Shown here piece by piece: positions 1 to 37,348 of a stretch of DNA of 64,000 bases. The position numbers and the translations under genes are program-made. The notes beneath the pieces were generated by a model. The model was not told where the DNA came from and did no database searches. It saw nothing but the letters and a program-made list of their open reading frames with translations. Position 1 is the stretch's first letter, and every line of letters starts with the position of its first letter. This DNA comes from Dermacentor variabilis (Eukaryota > Arthropoda > Arachnida > Ixodida > Ixodidae): contig NC_134572.1 in NCBI RefSeq assembly GCF_050947875.1, positions 127,720,605 to 127,784,604 of the forward strand, in the 5' to 3' direction.

Positions 1-2040
1 TGCGCACGCTAAGCTTCTGTTTAGCGGTTGTACCGTGACAGGAGCAGATGCGGCTAGTAACTGTCTGAAAATGTTTTACACTCTTTATGGCATATTTTTT
101 CGCCCACAATGATAATCGTCCCCTGTTTCGCGTGCGTTTGTTTCCTCGAAAACCCCGCGCTCACTACGTTCCTCTCAAGAATGCTACGTCACGTTGTCAC
201 GTGACTTGAAAGTATCTGGCGTGCAACGTTAAAAAAAAAAAAGAAAGGCGTATAAGATAGATGAGGATCATTGCGGTGCGATAACGTCCCAAAGCGTGGG
301 AACTGTTCTCACAGTTAAGTATTCCATTATGTTTCAAGGGTGTATAGAGCGCGAAGTAGACAGAGACAAGAAAATTTTTTTCTTCCTTGTTACGGTTTAT
401 TGCGAAAAAATCCGGTGATTTATACATGTTTTGATGAAGTCGTACGCTCGTCCCTGTCCAACGTCGTCATATTTTTACTGCTTCGGGCAGTACACCGTTG
501 CAAGAAAACCGCATCAGCGATGCCCAAATCGGGGAAAAAGAAATTAGCGCACCTTGTACGAGGTAGAATACATCAGTGTAGCCTTCAATGAATATTCATA
601 TTTACTGTAAATTCTGAAGAAGCTTTACACGTAACGTTATGCGGACCACTGCAGTTCCCACATTCCACACTTAAAAAGAGAGACCTGACCGTCCTCACGC
701 GGGCGTTCCGTGGATATCGCGTTATACTGCAGAACACGAGGTCGCGGGTTGGAAACCGTGCCTCAGCCATCGTATCCTGATGGAGTCCAAACGCAATATC
801 CTGATATCCCCTGAGTTCTGCCTTAAGTTAGAACACAACAGATGCTTCAAATTATATTCGGAACACTCTGGTGTACAAAGAACACCTCAAACCGGTGTTC
901 TTTACAGATGTCAAGCATTATCAATCCTTTCACCATCGTCACCATCGTCCAAGCACTATGGTCTTTTCAAGCAAGAAAAGCGAATTCTACGAAAATGGTT
1001 AAGCTAAGACAAGTAATCACACGTATTGTTCAGCAACGCCGCTGTAGCTTGGCTGAGCTGTATGGGAGCTCTTGGGAGTTTTCCTGGGGAAAAAGTAGCG
1101 TAAGCGGCCACAAAAGGCGGCAATAACAATTATGCGTACCGTACCCTTATTTCTGGACACTGAAACTTCATGCATGCGTGGCTCATGCGCAAGGCTAATG
1201 GGAGAGAGAGAGAGAGAGAGTTGGAGTGGTGGAGCGCTATGACAAACGCAATGGCCAAAGCAAATAAGGACGCACGGACCAGCGCACAATGGACGGCAGT
1301 CGGCTCGATGGAGCGGAAACAATGAAGCCCCCACGCCGCAGGAGATGCCGAAGACGCCTTGGAAGGCGTTACAGTGAGTACGCACAGAGGAAACACGTGT
1401 GTCACTCGGACGTTACACGTTGCAGTTCGGGACAAGTCAGCCGGGGTATGTATGCCGCGCCTCAATTAGAAGCGCGAATACAATACGCGGAAGGAGAGCA
1501 GCGCAAAATGTTCCGTGAGGAAGGAAGCGACGAGACTGCCAATGCGGGTGTGAAGAAACAAGGCGTTCGTAATAACAGGAAATGGTTACATTTGCCTCTG
1601 GGAACTGCGAAATTATCCTGGTATCCCATTTTATTGTTGCCGTCTCGAACATCTTGAGCCGCCCTCGTTAAGCGTTCTTCTGCAGCCTCGTTATTCGCTG
1701 CGTCTTTGCTGGATTCGACTCTCGAAACCAGCTATCCACGTATATTAGAGACGCAAACAAAAACAATACATAAATAATGGCTTCCGTGCAAGTGCAATAA
1801 TTAAAAAGGAATAATTTATGTTTGCTATGCGCGAGAATGATTCTACTGAAAGCCTAAAGTGCAGTATTGTAGAAGTTATTTACCTGAAGAAGTGTGTCAT
1901 TTTTCTACCTTCATGAAAACTACCAGCATATTGGAACAACCTATACCTGCGAGTACAGCTACTAATGCACTGATTGCTACATTTTACAGATGCCCTCACC
2001 AGACGCCGCGGCAATCTTTTTACGCGGTTGATGCTGTAAA
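1..2040. other. Region without a supported gene
   Basis: Only short open frames on both strands with no recognisable domain; a short (GA)n tract lies at 1202-1220. GC-rich patches near 1260-1560 are open on both strands but show no family motif. Confidence 0.5.
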
Positions 2041-2728
2041 TTAATCTACAGAAAACTAAAGTAATGTTTAACAGTCTCGGAAGAGAACAGCAGTTTACAA
2101 TAGGTAGTGAGGCATTGGAAGTGGTAAGGGAATACATCTACTTAGGACAGGTAGTGACTGCGGATCCGGATCATGAGACTGAAATAATCAGAAGAATAAG
2201 AATGGGCTGGGGTGTGTTTGGCAGGCATTCTCAGATCATGAACAGCAGGCTGCCATTATCCCTCAAGAGAAAACCTTATAACAGCTGTGTCTTACCAGTA
2301 CTCACGTACGGGGCAGAAACCTGGAGGCTTACGAGAAGGGTTGTACTTAAATTGAGGACGACGCAACGAGCTATGGAAAGAAGAATGATAGGTGTAACGT
2401 TGAGGGATAAGAATAGAGCAGATTGGGTAAGGGAACAAACTCGAGTTAACGATATCTTAGTTGAAATCAAGAAAGGGAAATGGGGGGGGGGGGGCATGGG
2501 CAGGACACGTGATGAGGAGGGAAGATAACCGATGGTCATTGAGAGTTACGGAATGGATTCCAAGGGAGGGTAAGCATAGCAGAGGGCGGCAGAAAGTTAG
2601 GTGGGCGGATGAGATTAAGAAGTTTGCAAAGACAACATGGCCACAATTAATAGATGACCGAGGTAGTTGGAGTAGTATTGGAGAGGCCTTTGCCCTGCAG
2701 TGGGCGTAACCAGGCTGATGATGATGAT
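2041..2728 (+). mobile_element. 5'-truncated RTE-like LINE (reverse transcriptase C-terminus) with target-site duplication
   Basis: Starts inside the reverse transcriptase: LQKTKVMFNSLGREQQF, then EYIYLGQVV, YNSCVLPVLTYGAETW, and, one frame over, GHVMRREDNRWSLRV with WADEIKKF. The frame changes at a run of G at about 2482-2494, so the copy is broken. It ends with a (GAT)n tail. GATGCTGTAAA occurs at 2030-2040 and again at 2729-2739, an exact 11-bp target-site duplication that sets both ends. Known: RTE elements insert by target-primed reverse transcription and often end in short tandem repeats. Family assignment is from motif memory. Confidence 0.85.
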
Positions 2729-2739
2729 GATGCTGTAAA

Positions 2740-4085
2740 GTACAGGCTCTAGACGTTCTGCCTAAGCATTCTTCAAAAATGGTTTAGCGGTGAAGGAGGT
2801 CGAAGCGCAGGAAAAGTTTTGCGGCGACGGTGCGGACGCGGGGCGATGGTCCCGCCGATGCTCTCTCCCCGTTGGCGCGAACCAGCAAGCGACATTCCTC
2901 GGCTGCCTTCTCTCATATCAAAGCCGAGACCCACGTGATATTTACTTCATGACCCATCCTCTCATTTTTTTAGAAATAGTTTCCTTTCTTTATATATGCG
3001 GCCCACTTCCAGTGAAAGCTTTGACTTCTGCCCGTTTCGCTGGAATAACGCAGCTCTATTTGTGTACTGCAGACGGGATATGTCAAGCACTAGACAACAC
3101 GTGTAGGCGCTCACATTTCTGATAACGACGAAGCTCGGGCTTTCTCTGTTATCGCTCTTGTCGCGACATATACGCGGCGCTACAGGCCCCGATGAACGTT
3201 CACCGCAATCCAGAACCAACGAACCGACTATCCCCCGAGCAAGCCCTATATAGCGAACACAACCGTCATCACGTGATCGGCGCGCAATCAGCTTGTTTCC
3301 AATGTCCAAACTTGGTGAGGGGCCTTCTTGACGTAGGTGGCGCCATTCTGAAATGTTCCGTTTTATTTTCACATGCGTGGAACGTACGCGCACGAACTGT
3401 TCACAACCGAGCATTTAATATCGTACCAGGTGAGAGCGGCGATTGTTCAAGGTACAAACACTTTTGTGGCACCCAGGCCCGTGTGGCTGCAGCCATAATT
3501 TAAGCATTACCCCTCCGATGGGGTAGGAACATTAAAAACATTTTCTTAATATGTATACAGCATTCTTTGGCGAGTACCCCAGCAAGATCTGCCAGTCCCG
3601 TGACGCCTTATATCTATAATATAATTCCATACTTGGTCAAATGAACACATGTATCATTATAATAGTGGAATACTGGATGATTGGTAACGTTAGAAAAAAA
3701 TTAACTCTGACCGAGATTCGAATCACGAAACATTATTTTCGAAAAACAACAAAAAATAAAAATAAACTGGTTAGGTCTCCGTAGCCACGTCGTGGTCGTA
3801 ACAAAAAAGGAAAATAAAGAAGTTGACACGTCTAATCATTATGATTGGCAGCGTTAGACAAGAAATCTGGTTACGTAGCCATCGTCGCTTCAAGATAGTA
3901 ACAGAAATGTGAAATAAAAAAAGGAAAGCAAGAAAACTGTATTGTGACAACAAAGAAGACGGTTGTGACAGTGTTTTGGATCAGTTGGTACGAGCTGCAA
4001 AATAAATGCATAATTGTCCAAGTTGACACATGTAATCCTTAAAATAGTGCAATACCAGATGATTGTTACCGATGACTAGACACAC
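2740..4085. repeat. Gene-free stretch with degenerate about 190-bp tandem units
   Basis: A motif resembling GTTGACACATGTAAT followed by TGATTGGTAACG-like sequence recurs near 3632, 3818 and 4013, a spacing of about 190 bases, with high divergence. Upstream (2740-3600) no gene is supported. Confidence 0.35.
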
Positions 4086-4089
4086 TGGC

Positions 4090-4262
4090 GTAGCAACAGG
4101 GGGGGCCGGGGGGCCGTGGGCCCCGGGTGCACGGGGCCAGTAGAGGGGGGGGGGGTTGTCATATACATCTGAAGACACCCGAAAATTGTCAATATCCCCG
4201 CCTTCCTCGACTACACCAGGGGGGGGGGGGTGACAGGGGGGTGGGGGGGGGGTTTTTTGGTG
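4090..4262 (+). repeat. G-rich tracts
   Basis: Many runs of 4-12 G separated by short spacers at 4098-4154 and 4218-4250. G-quadruplex formation is plausible; no gene. Confidence 0.6.
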
Positions 4263-5563
4263 AAGGCCTGATTAATACTAAGATAATATTATAATACTAA
4301 TAATAATACTAATAATATAAGATAATAATAAGGACTGGTTAATAAACCCACATATGCTACCTGAAGGCATCAATGCAAGAGCGTCCCCAAAAAATTCAAC
4401 ATTAGATAAAACCTACATTTTGCAGAAATAAGAGGTACGTAATGGGCTATATTTAGGCAATATTCAAGGTATTTGGGTTAATTACGGTCTTTGCAATAAA
4501 TTGCGTATTCAAGTGCACAGAGCACATGGGAATGAGTTTCACGAGCGGCTAGAAAAATCGCACGCAGTTTCAAGCAGACCAATTATATACGGGCAACGTT
4601 TTAAAGTACATGATGCAATCACACGCAACTGAAGTTATTCGTACACTTGCTCGAACGAAACACCTTCACTGGGAATTGAGTTACAATTCTGCAAGGCCCC
4701 ACACGTATGCGGCCATCTTGTTTTGCTTTGCCGTCTTCTCATATATTACTAGCGGGTATGATGTCAAAGCTTACTCGCTCATCAATACTTGTTTTATATT
4801 AAATTACATCATGTAAGGGTGGACGCCCTCTATATTAGCTATTTGCTCACATATTCCCCATTCTTTATGTCAAATTCCGGGTAGGGCACTCATTGTACAA
4901 ATATAATGCCATCAACAATACAATGCGATGAGAGAGCATCGAACAAATAAGAACATAACGATATGACTACAATGAAATATGAATGATGGTGCGTATTACA
5001 ATAGTAGCCATCAGAATGAGCAAGACGCTTCACTTTTGGAGCTTCTACTTAAATATGGAGCAAGGGAAAAGTGATTTTCTGCGGCTTCTACTAAAGCAAT
5101 TTCAAAGATGAAATTAGAGGTAAATCTACCGGTTGTTGGGGCAGACTTTTTCATACATGTCACCAATTTGAAGATGTTGCCGAAAAATGAAACACCTTTA
5201 AAATAAACACTAGGTTTGCAACTCTTTCACAAGCTATTCAAACACAATATTACAATTCTGTAAGCTCTATTTATCGGGACGGTAAAGCAAAGAAAATGAC
5301 GTGTTACACACCACTGTGAATTATATCACTAAATTTGGAATGCGAGTTTGCAAAACTCGTTAAATCCATTTAATAATTTCTCGTAAGTAGTAAGCTAAAG
5401 CGTATTATTTGTCCAAGTTAAACGAGCCGTTGCTACAGCATACAGGATTGTGACAGGTGTTTTTTTGGCGCGGAGTCACGGAGTTGTAAACTATATCTAA
5501 GCTTCAATTTCCTGGCTTTTATTTATTGACCTCGTTTGAGGCAACATTGCAAAAAATTGTTAA

Positions 5564-5659
<96 letters not shown>

Positions 5660-6116
5660 TACGTGGCAGGATTTCTATTCAAACCGGTTCCCATGTCGTA
5701 TAAGAACAGCATTTCCGCGTGTCTCGTATATTTTCATGGGAAAATCATAGCTGACTCAGAGCAAAGCTTGCTTATAAGGTCTACGCATGTCATCCCACCC
5801 AGTTTGCTACAGCTATGTTTGATAACGCGGGGTGCCTGTCGCGGAAACAGATGGCTTCTCTAAGCCTTCTACTCTGTCCTTTGTAAAGTCACGGACATGC
5901 GTTCCGGCGAAGCTGCATTTGTGCAGGCGAGGTCTTCTCGTGTGTGGTGGCGGCGAATGGGGCCGATGGACCCTTTACTGATCACCTGCTCCTGCTAGTT
6001 ATTCTCCCAAAGGCACTGAATATTAGCTTTGCCGCAGCTCTCTGCTGCTCAGTGGCTAAGCTAACTAAATCATCAAGTACGAATGTTGGAGGTTACGTGT
6101 CACTCTTTAAAACTAA
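4263..6116. other. AT-rich gene-free stretch
   Basis: ATA/AAT low-complexity sequence at 4275-4330, then unstructured AT-rich sequence with no motif seen, except the (TA)n tract listed separately. Confidence 0.5.
5569..5656. repeat. (TA)n microsatellite
   Basis: About 44 uninterrupted TA units. Confidence 0.95.
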
Positions 6117-6120
6117 TTAA

Positions 6121-6358
6121 TATAATTTGATTTTACGTTCCAAAACAACGATCTGATTAGGCGCGGCATAGTTGGGGGCTCCGGAATAATATTAACCACC
6201 TGGAGTTCTTTAACGTACCCCCAATGCAAGATACACAGCGTCTTTTTTTTCCATCCCCCCTCCCCCATCGGAATACGGCTGCAGGGGTCAGGATTTGATT
6301 CCGCCATCTCCTGCTCAGCAGCGCAACGCCATAATCGTTAAGCCACCACAGCGGTTCA
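6121..6358 (-). mobile_element. Old tRNA-derived SINE copy (Ruka-like)
   Basis: Same order of landmarks as the fresh copies (TTTACGTTCCAAAAC, CACCTGGAGTTCTTTAACGT, box B GGATTTGATTCCG, CTCAGCAGC) but many substitutions; an older insertion of the same family. Confidence 0.7.
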
Positions 6359-6499
6359 CGTATTGCTCTTTGTCCTATGACTGATGGGCACGTGAGGTCT
6401 CTGAATGTAAGGCGTAACACTTTCCGAAGCTAAGAATTGCACACAAGTTCCCTTAAACTTGTGCAAACACCACAGTTGTGCATTCTACGATTGCTGATA

Positions 6500-6760
6500 C
6501 AGGTTCATCATCATCAGCAGTAGCCGCATCAAAATCAGCATCATCGTCGTCATCGCCATGACCAGCCGCCGCCGCCACCACCTATTTTACGTTCACTGCA
6601 GGACGACGGCCTCTCCCAGCGATCCCAATTACCCCTGTCTTGCGGCGGATGGCACCCATCCTATGTCTGCAAGTTTCTGCAATTTCGTCACGCCCCCTAG
6701 TTCACTGTCGCCCTCGACATCCGACATCCACCAATGCGCTCTATGAGAATAGTGTGGGTT
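6500..6760 (-). mobile_element. 3' fragment of an RTE-like LINE
   Basis: Read on the minus strand it ends GAGGCCGTCGTCCTGCAGTG and a TGATGATGA-like tail, matching the 3' end of the copy at 2041-2728. No intact coding region. Confidence 0.55.
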
Positions 6761-9700
6761 AATCGCAAAAGCGATTAACAACGAACTATTCTCAGTGAGC
6801 GACGACTTGTGAGTTAGCTCAAATTTTGTGCGTTTACTTTTGTTCAAGATCGCAAGAAGCTAACAATTGTACGAGGACCTTGTTCCATGAGCGATAATTT
6901 CGCGATGACGGTCGAAGATTCCGGACACTTACAGATGCAAATGACGGTGGCGCTCCTCTCGCTTCATCACCTCACGGCGAAGATAGCGCAAGAGGCTGAG
7001 GAAATATTTTCCTGTTCACAACTTCTAAAATAATGGCTGGCGTATATGCAAACATCTCGTTACTTCATTAACTTTTTCCTGCTTTATCGTAAAAGCAGGA
7101 AAAGTGTTCCTTCCTTCCTTCTGGTAATGGGCTTGATTTATAGAAAGGAAGAGCCGTGGAAGTTGTTCGGTTGGTACCGCCAAGCACGAACGATGGGTAG
7201 TTTAAATTAACAATTTTATTTCCATGCCATTCTTTTTCACTTCGTCAGGGGTCCGAGTGACGCTCCATCCACGTTAATGCTGGTCGTGAACGGTTGCTGA
7301 TATGAAAGGCCTAGAATCGGGTGGAAGAAATCATTACACTACATCGGCGCTGGCTGGATTAATCGGTGATGACTCAGACATATTATTTTGTTAAGAGCGC
7401 GGCCATGGCAAGTTTCATCTATTGTTTTTGCCAGCTGGTAGATTATTCAAAATTCTAATAAAGGCCAGCTCTATTTTCTTTGCAAATGTAATACACGCCA
7501 GTACCCATAGTCACAAAAGTCTCTTACGCTGCGATTGTTCGTAAGAGCACATTCCAGCCAATCCTTATGCTGAAGATAATGCGATAATGTTAGTAAAGGT
7601 GGCCGGCCAATAACAAAGGGCACTTGCAAATAAAGCTTTTTCGATTACGGGCCGTGCTGCTGAAGTATATATCCGGGGTCTTTTTGTTGTTGTTGTTGTT
7701 GTTTCTCTTTCCTTTGCCGCAAAGATAATGTGACTTCGTGATTTGCCACCAGACTGTACTTGCAGGTATTTATCAGCATCTGCGCTTGGCCATTTGGGAA
7801 CAGGAAGCATTAAGCTGCCAAATTGAATGAAATGGAGTCAGGGCAGGTCCTATAAATTGTGTTCGTACTTTCTACGTTCCAACTAGTTGTTGTCTGAGCG
7901 CTCCAGAATCGTGATTCGTTTAACAAGCCGTCCAATCTTTACATAATTTTATGCGCAAACCTAAATTAAGATATAAATAATATTTCCTTAATTTCCGCTT
8001 TCCTTTCCTTTGCTCCCCCCAGTATTTAAGTCGATCATTATATCATTCATTCAATCATTCATTCAATCACTCACTCGCTCACTCAGACACCCAATCAAGC
8101 AATCAATCAATCAATCAATGTTTATTTTTGCTACATAAGAAATATAGACAGAGGGGCCTGTGAAGAAGAAAAGATTCACAGAGAGCTTGAGAAGTTCCCA
8201 GTCTTAAAGCGCTTCGGAATGGCAGATACAAAAAACAAAGAAAATCTATTTCTAACAGTAAACTCTGCACAGTGGGCTCACTCGCATAAATATCAAATGC
8301 CTCAATCTGCATAACTAGGTTAACATGTAGCTCTGGGTGATGCAACAATATTCCAATAAGCGAATCGCGTAGGTTTTTCTGATGTTTACGCGCACTGGGC
8401 GCGGATAGTTGCACGAGCAAATTTGCGCTTTAGCTCGCAGTTCTCAGATGACCTAATCCGGCCTCGAACAATGTGGTATTGGGACGAATTTGTCTCCCAA
8501 TACGGCAACTAAAGGCAACATCCCGCGCACGCTGCTTGAGCCCGTTGTTGTGTCTTCGCCAAGAGCCCAGCTGGCTATTAAAAAATAGAGTCGAGGAGTA
8601 AAAGGAAGGCAGTCTTTTTTTTGTCATAACGAAAGTATCTTTATCAGCTTAAACGCAGTTAATTAACAAGGTACCGCTTCCACATCCGTTGATGTGATGC
8701 ACCAACTGTTGCAAGGTCGAAGAATTTGCAGACTTTGCAGGCTTTGGCTTTGCAGGCTAGGCACTCTGCAGACTATGCCACTTCTTACGCTTTTACTGGA
8801 TTCGATACCAATCTACATAGTTTCGCCACATACAACATCTACAGCATACCATATTGTTGATGGACGAGGCGTCTACACGACTCGTCAATATGAAAAGAAT
8901 GTCAGCCTTTTAGTTTAGAACCGGCAAGTTTCCGTGTTCCTGCACTCAAATAAAGAGAGATTTGCGCGGAGATTCTTCAAGACAAGAATTATGCAACAAA
9001 CTACAGCAAGCGATGTTTACACTTGATTATTTGCAGGGGTCACTCTTTGAACGCAGAATACAGGTTGCCTTTGATGTTGCATCAGCATGTACGCATGTAG
9101 AACATTACAGGCTTGTCTTCGCTAACCGCCTATCGTGTGGACACGTGTTATTTTGTTCTCGTTGCTAGAAAGTTTCGAGCGTGAATTCGGCCCCACAGGA
9201 GAACTATGATACTCCTTTTAGAACTGAAATGAACAAGCGAAATTGTTGGGTTATTGGTGCTTTCCTGTTGCAGGGGCCCTGGGTTTTCGGACTTTGCCCT
9301 GGCCCTCAAGAACTACATCAAGACAATGCAAAGAGCCAAGGTTTAATGTTTCTGCGAAGCTAGGCTAGCTGTGCCAGCTGGGCATTACGGAAACGCGCAC
9401 CAAATCCCAAACCATGCCGCACGCCACGGGCATTAGTACTCCCAGATGCTGGTGAACGGCGCCTCATATACATCTTTATCGTTTATGATAAGCTTTGTGC
9501 TTCACGACGAGCTTTATGGTATGTAGGTCTATGCTGATACACGATGATCAACACTCCGGTGGCATTGTTTTAAACCACAACACATTATTGTCGTAGTAAT
9601 CCTTCTATGTTTGCATGTGACGTGTGTACAGTGCCTTTCCCTTCTCCTTAAGGCTGTATGCATGGTGCCCTTTTCCGGGGGCTATTGCTAGCCAGTTTTA

Positions 9701-9766
9701 TTTCTATTGTACGCGGTGTCTAAGTATTCTAATGTAATAATAAGAATATTCGTTATAGCAATATCA
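6761..9766. other. Gene-free stretch with a LINE-like tail at 8040-8160
   Basis: No convincing coding region. (TGT)n at 7686-7702. At 8096-8120 an (AATC)n tract next to AATGTTTATTT would be, on the minus strand, an AATAAA signal followed by an (ATTG)n tail, as at the 3' end of a LINE fragment. Confidence 0.35.
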
Positions 9767-9815
9767 AGAAGAAGAAGAAGAAGAAGAAGAAGGAGGAGGA
9801 GGAGGAGGAGGAGGA
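9767..9815. repeat. (AAG)n / (AGG)n microsatellite
   Basis: Pure AAG units pass into pure AGG units. Confidence 0.9.
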
Positions 9816-9952
9816 GAATAAGAAGGAGATTTTTCACGAGTCTGAATCGTTGAATGAATCTTGTTCGTATTTTTTAAATGTTACCACTCATTCATCTTGA
9901 CTGACTTCCTGGCCCATTTCCAACTGTGAGTACACGGGCCATCTAATTAAAG

Positions 9953-10001
<49 letters not shown>
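9953..10001. repeat. (ATC)n microsatellite
   Basis: About 16 ATC units. Resembles the tail of RTE-like LINEs in minus orientation, but no body is seen next to it. Confidence 0.9.
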
Positions 10002-10559
10002 CCAACACAGCAAAATGTTTCTGCAGTTTTCTTGTGAATAGTAAATGCCTTTATCTAAGCTTGTGCGAGCTTTGGCCAGTCCCTCATAGTGGATATGCGT
10101 TTTCAGTAAATGGGAAACAATAGAAAACAAACAAAACAACGAGTTACGCCGCACCTGGCCTGAGAGAGAATCCCCATCGCATAATCTCCTGACAGAAAGA
10201 ACGCAGTGCAGGACCGCCCAACTTGACACTTTTCGACAAACTATCGTTTACACAGAAATGTGCAACTTAAAAAGAAAGGAAAATTAAGATAACGGTTACG
10301 AGTGTGTAAAGCGAACCGCTAAGCGTTCGCTATGGTGTGAGCTAGGCGTTTTCGCTGCCGGTCTCAAACTCGGCATATCGCATGGGTTCCTGAAGGTCTT
10401 GCTTCTTCCATAACTTTTCAGTGTAAGAAAAATGCGTCATAGCCTTCTCGTTTAAAATATTATATACGCTCCGATGCTCGAGTCCTCGCCGGCGTTCTAA
10501 GCACACACTGGCGCAGCAGGAGCCACATAAACGAAGACGGGACGACGCTATAAGGAGTC

Positions 10560-10935
10560 CTGAAATGACGGCGATGGCATGGCGGCGACAGCGTGAGGGC
10601 GATGGCTTGAAGACAATGGGATGCCAACGGATTGCACGACGACGGCACGACGACGGCACGACGACGATACGACGACGACGGTATGACGAGAATATATTAC
10701 GAAGCTGGAGCGACGACGCTCACACGACCACAACGGCATTGCGACGATGGTACGACATCGCATGCATAATGACGGATGTGCGACGACGAGAAAATGAAAA
10801 TTCTGAAATTATGACGATGGCATAACGGCGACTGTCTTGCGACAACGGCACGAGGACAATAGGATGACGAGTGTAGGACGATGACGGCGGGACGACGATT
10901 GTATGACGGCGATTATATGACGACCATGGCATGCC
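10560..10935. repeat. Degenerate GACGAC-rich minisatellite
   Basis: Irregular repeats of ACGACGG, ATGACGACG and CACGACGAC, open in several frames on both strands because the unit is close to a multiple of three. No protein family recognised. Confidence 0.6.
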
Positions 10936-11257
10936 ACCTTCAGTTGGTTTCCGTGACGTCTGCAAAAAGTTATTTCTGAGCAACGGAAGCACCTTCCGGC
11001 ACCTCTCTCGCTCATTTGTCTTGCATGAAACTGAGCAACGAGCTAAGAAAAGTATTTGAATCCCACCGATGGCAACGGTTGTTGTGGTCGCACCGATGGT
11101 ACGATCTGTTGGGAACTCGGCGCTGACGCCCGTGGTTGTACCTGGGTCGCAAGCCCCAAGGGTAGCGTTGGCCTGGCGGCCTGGGGTACAACTGGAAGCA
11201 TCCGAAGGTCCCGGCAAAGCATGAGTCGACTGGTAACAACAAAACAACTTGTTTATT

Positions 11258-11308
11258 TTAACATCGCAAAGAGTTGGCGGTATTTTAACATCGCAAAGAG
11301 TTGGCGGT
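11258..11308. repeat. Tandem duplication, 24-bp core at 27-bp spacing
   Basis: TTAACATCGCAAAGAGTTGG and four more bases occur at 11258-11281 and again at 11285-11308. Confidence 0.9.
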
Positions 11309-11476
11309 CAGGTTGACCGAAGTAGAGAGACGGGAGAGCACTTTACTCAACAGAAGAAATCGGAGCCCTCCTTTTGGCGTCCGGGGGCAGCTGCTTTTAT
11401 ACTCTCGCAGTTGAGGGCAAGAAGGAACCCCTCAATAGACGAGCACGTGATTGTACAATGAGATAAGGTGACGCAT

Positions 11477-11725
11477 ACTGTCGTAGCGCCGCCGGTCGGG
11501 CACAAAGACTGGGAGGAGAAGGTAACTCCTACTCTCGTAGCGCCTTCGGTCGGGCACAATGGCTGGGAGGAGAAGGAGACTTCTACTCTCGTAGCGCCTT
11601 CGGTCGGGCACAATGGCTGGGAGGAGAAGGAGACTTCTACTCTCGTAGCGCCTCTGGTCGGGCACAATGGCTGGGAGGAGAAGGTGACTTCTACTCTCGT
11701 AGCGCCTCTGGTCGGGCACAATGGC
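11477..11725. repeat. 54-bp tandem repeat, about 4.6 copies
   Basis: Units start at 11477, 11531, 11585, 11639 and 11693 (partial). Units 2 and 3 are identical; the others differ at a few positions. Since 54 is 18 codons, frames stay open on both strands through the whole array; these frames are not taken as genes. Confidence 0.95.
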
Positions 11726-12008
11726 ACATACACTCACACACGCACATGAAGGCACGTGGCATCGGAACATGCCTGGACGCGCTTGGCGGGGAGCGTAGCG
11801 GCGACGCCGAACGGGCCAAAATGTCTGCCGCTTTGTTGCAGTTGCGCCGGCTAAACCGCGCGTCGTAGGCGAAACGTAACAAAAGGTAGCGCTTTAAATC
11901 ATGCAAGGCTTCATGTAATAATTTCTATTTCATAAAAGGTTTTCCATCCAGATATGAACACCTTCAAGCTAATTTCTGATGAATACGTCGCATCGCAACC
12001 TGCCCTGT

Positions 12009-12015
12009 TATAAAT
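12009..12015 (+). promoter_or_regulatory. Candidate TATA box of the M13 gene
   Basis: TATAAAT lies 88 bases before the proposed ATG at 12103, leaving room for a 5' UTR of about 60 bases. The ATG sits in ACCAACATGG, a good initiation context. Position and motif only; an upstream non-coding exon cannot be excluded. Confidence 0.35.
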
Positions 12016-12102
12016 TACTTAAAAAGAAGACAACGAAACCGATGGCATAATGGGTATGAGCCACTCGAGTAGGGAAATCAACCAGCCAACAGACCAACCA
12101 AC

Positions 12103-37076
<24,974 letters not shown>

Positions 37077-37342
37077 CAAGCTCTCGCTGGCGAACTGCGA
37101 TGCGCTCCCCTCTATCGCCGTCTCCATAAATTTACTTCCTTGTGTCATGACGTGCGCTGTAATTTTGAGTCCCTTCTGCAGCGTTCAAGTGCTTTAATTT
37201 ATAAGGCACACAAGTGAAATTGACACCACCCGACTCGACAGTGTGATTGGTTGATGCCCGCACACGTTATCGATTGCCGCCGAAATTTTCGACAGTCATG
37301 CTTTATCGTATTTTTTATGGAAAACTATATGGCAGCATCACA

Positions 37343-37348
37343 AATAAA
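37343..37348 (+). terminator. Candidate polyadenylation signal of the M13 gene
   Basis: AATAAA 267 bases after the stop codon, the first canonical signal downstream. Confidence 0.45.

Larger units (their letters stand above)
11230..11747 (-). mobile_element. LTR-like element with tandem repeats in its U3
   Basis: Read on the minus strand: a 54-bp tandem array, then TATAAAAG (11401-11394), then about 140 bases later AAATAAAC (signal at 11257-11252). Promoter followed by a close polyadenylation signal is the U3-R layout of an LTR. Ends are uncertain and no second LTR or internal genes were found. It lies about 360 bases upstream of exon 1 of the M13 gene, in opposite orientation. Confidence 0.45.

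Noticed and set aside
1017..1657. Overlapping frames of 110-120 codons on both strands
   Set aside because: No recognisable domain, no splice context, and open on both strands in a GC-rich patch.
10342..11247. Several overlapping frames on both strands rich in Arg and Ser
   Set aside because: Produced by GACGAC-type low-complexity sequence and the neighbouring GC-rich block; no domain.
11347..11770. Open frames of about 90-130 codons on both strands
   Set aside because: They follow from the 54-bp tandem repeat, whose length is a multiple of three; no family similarity.
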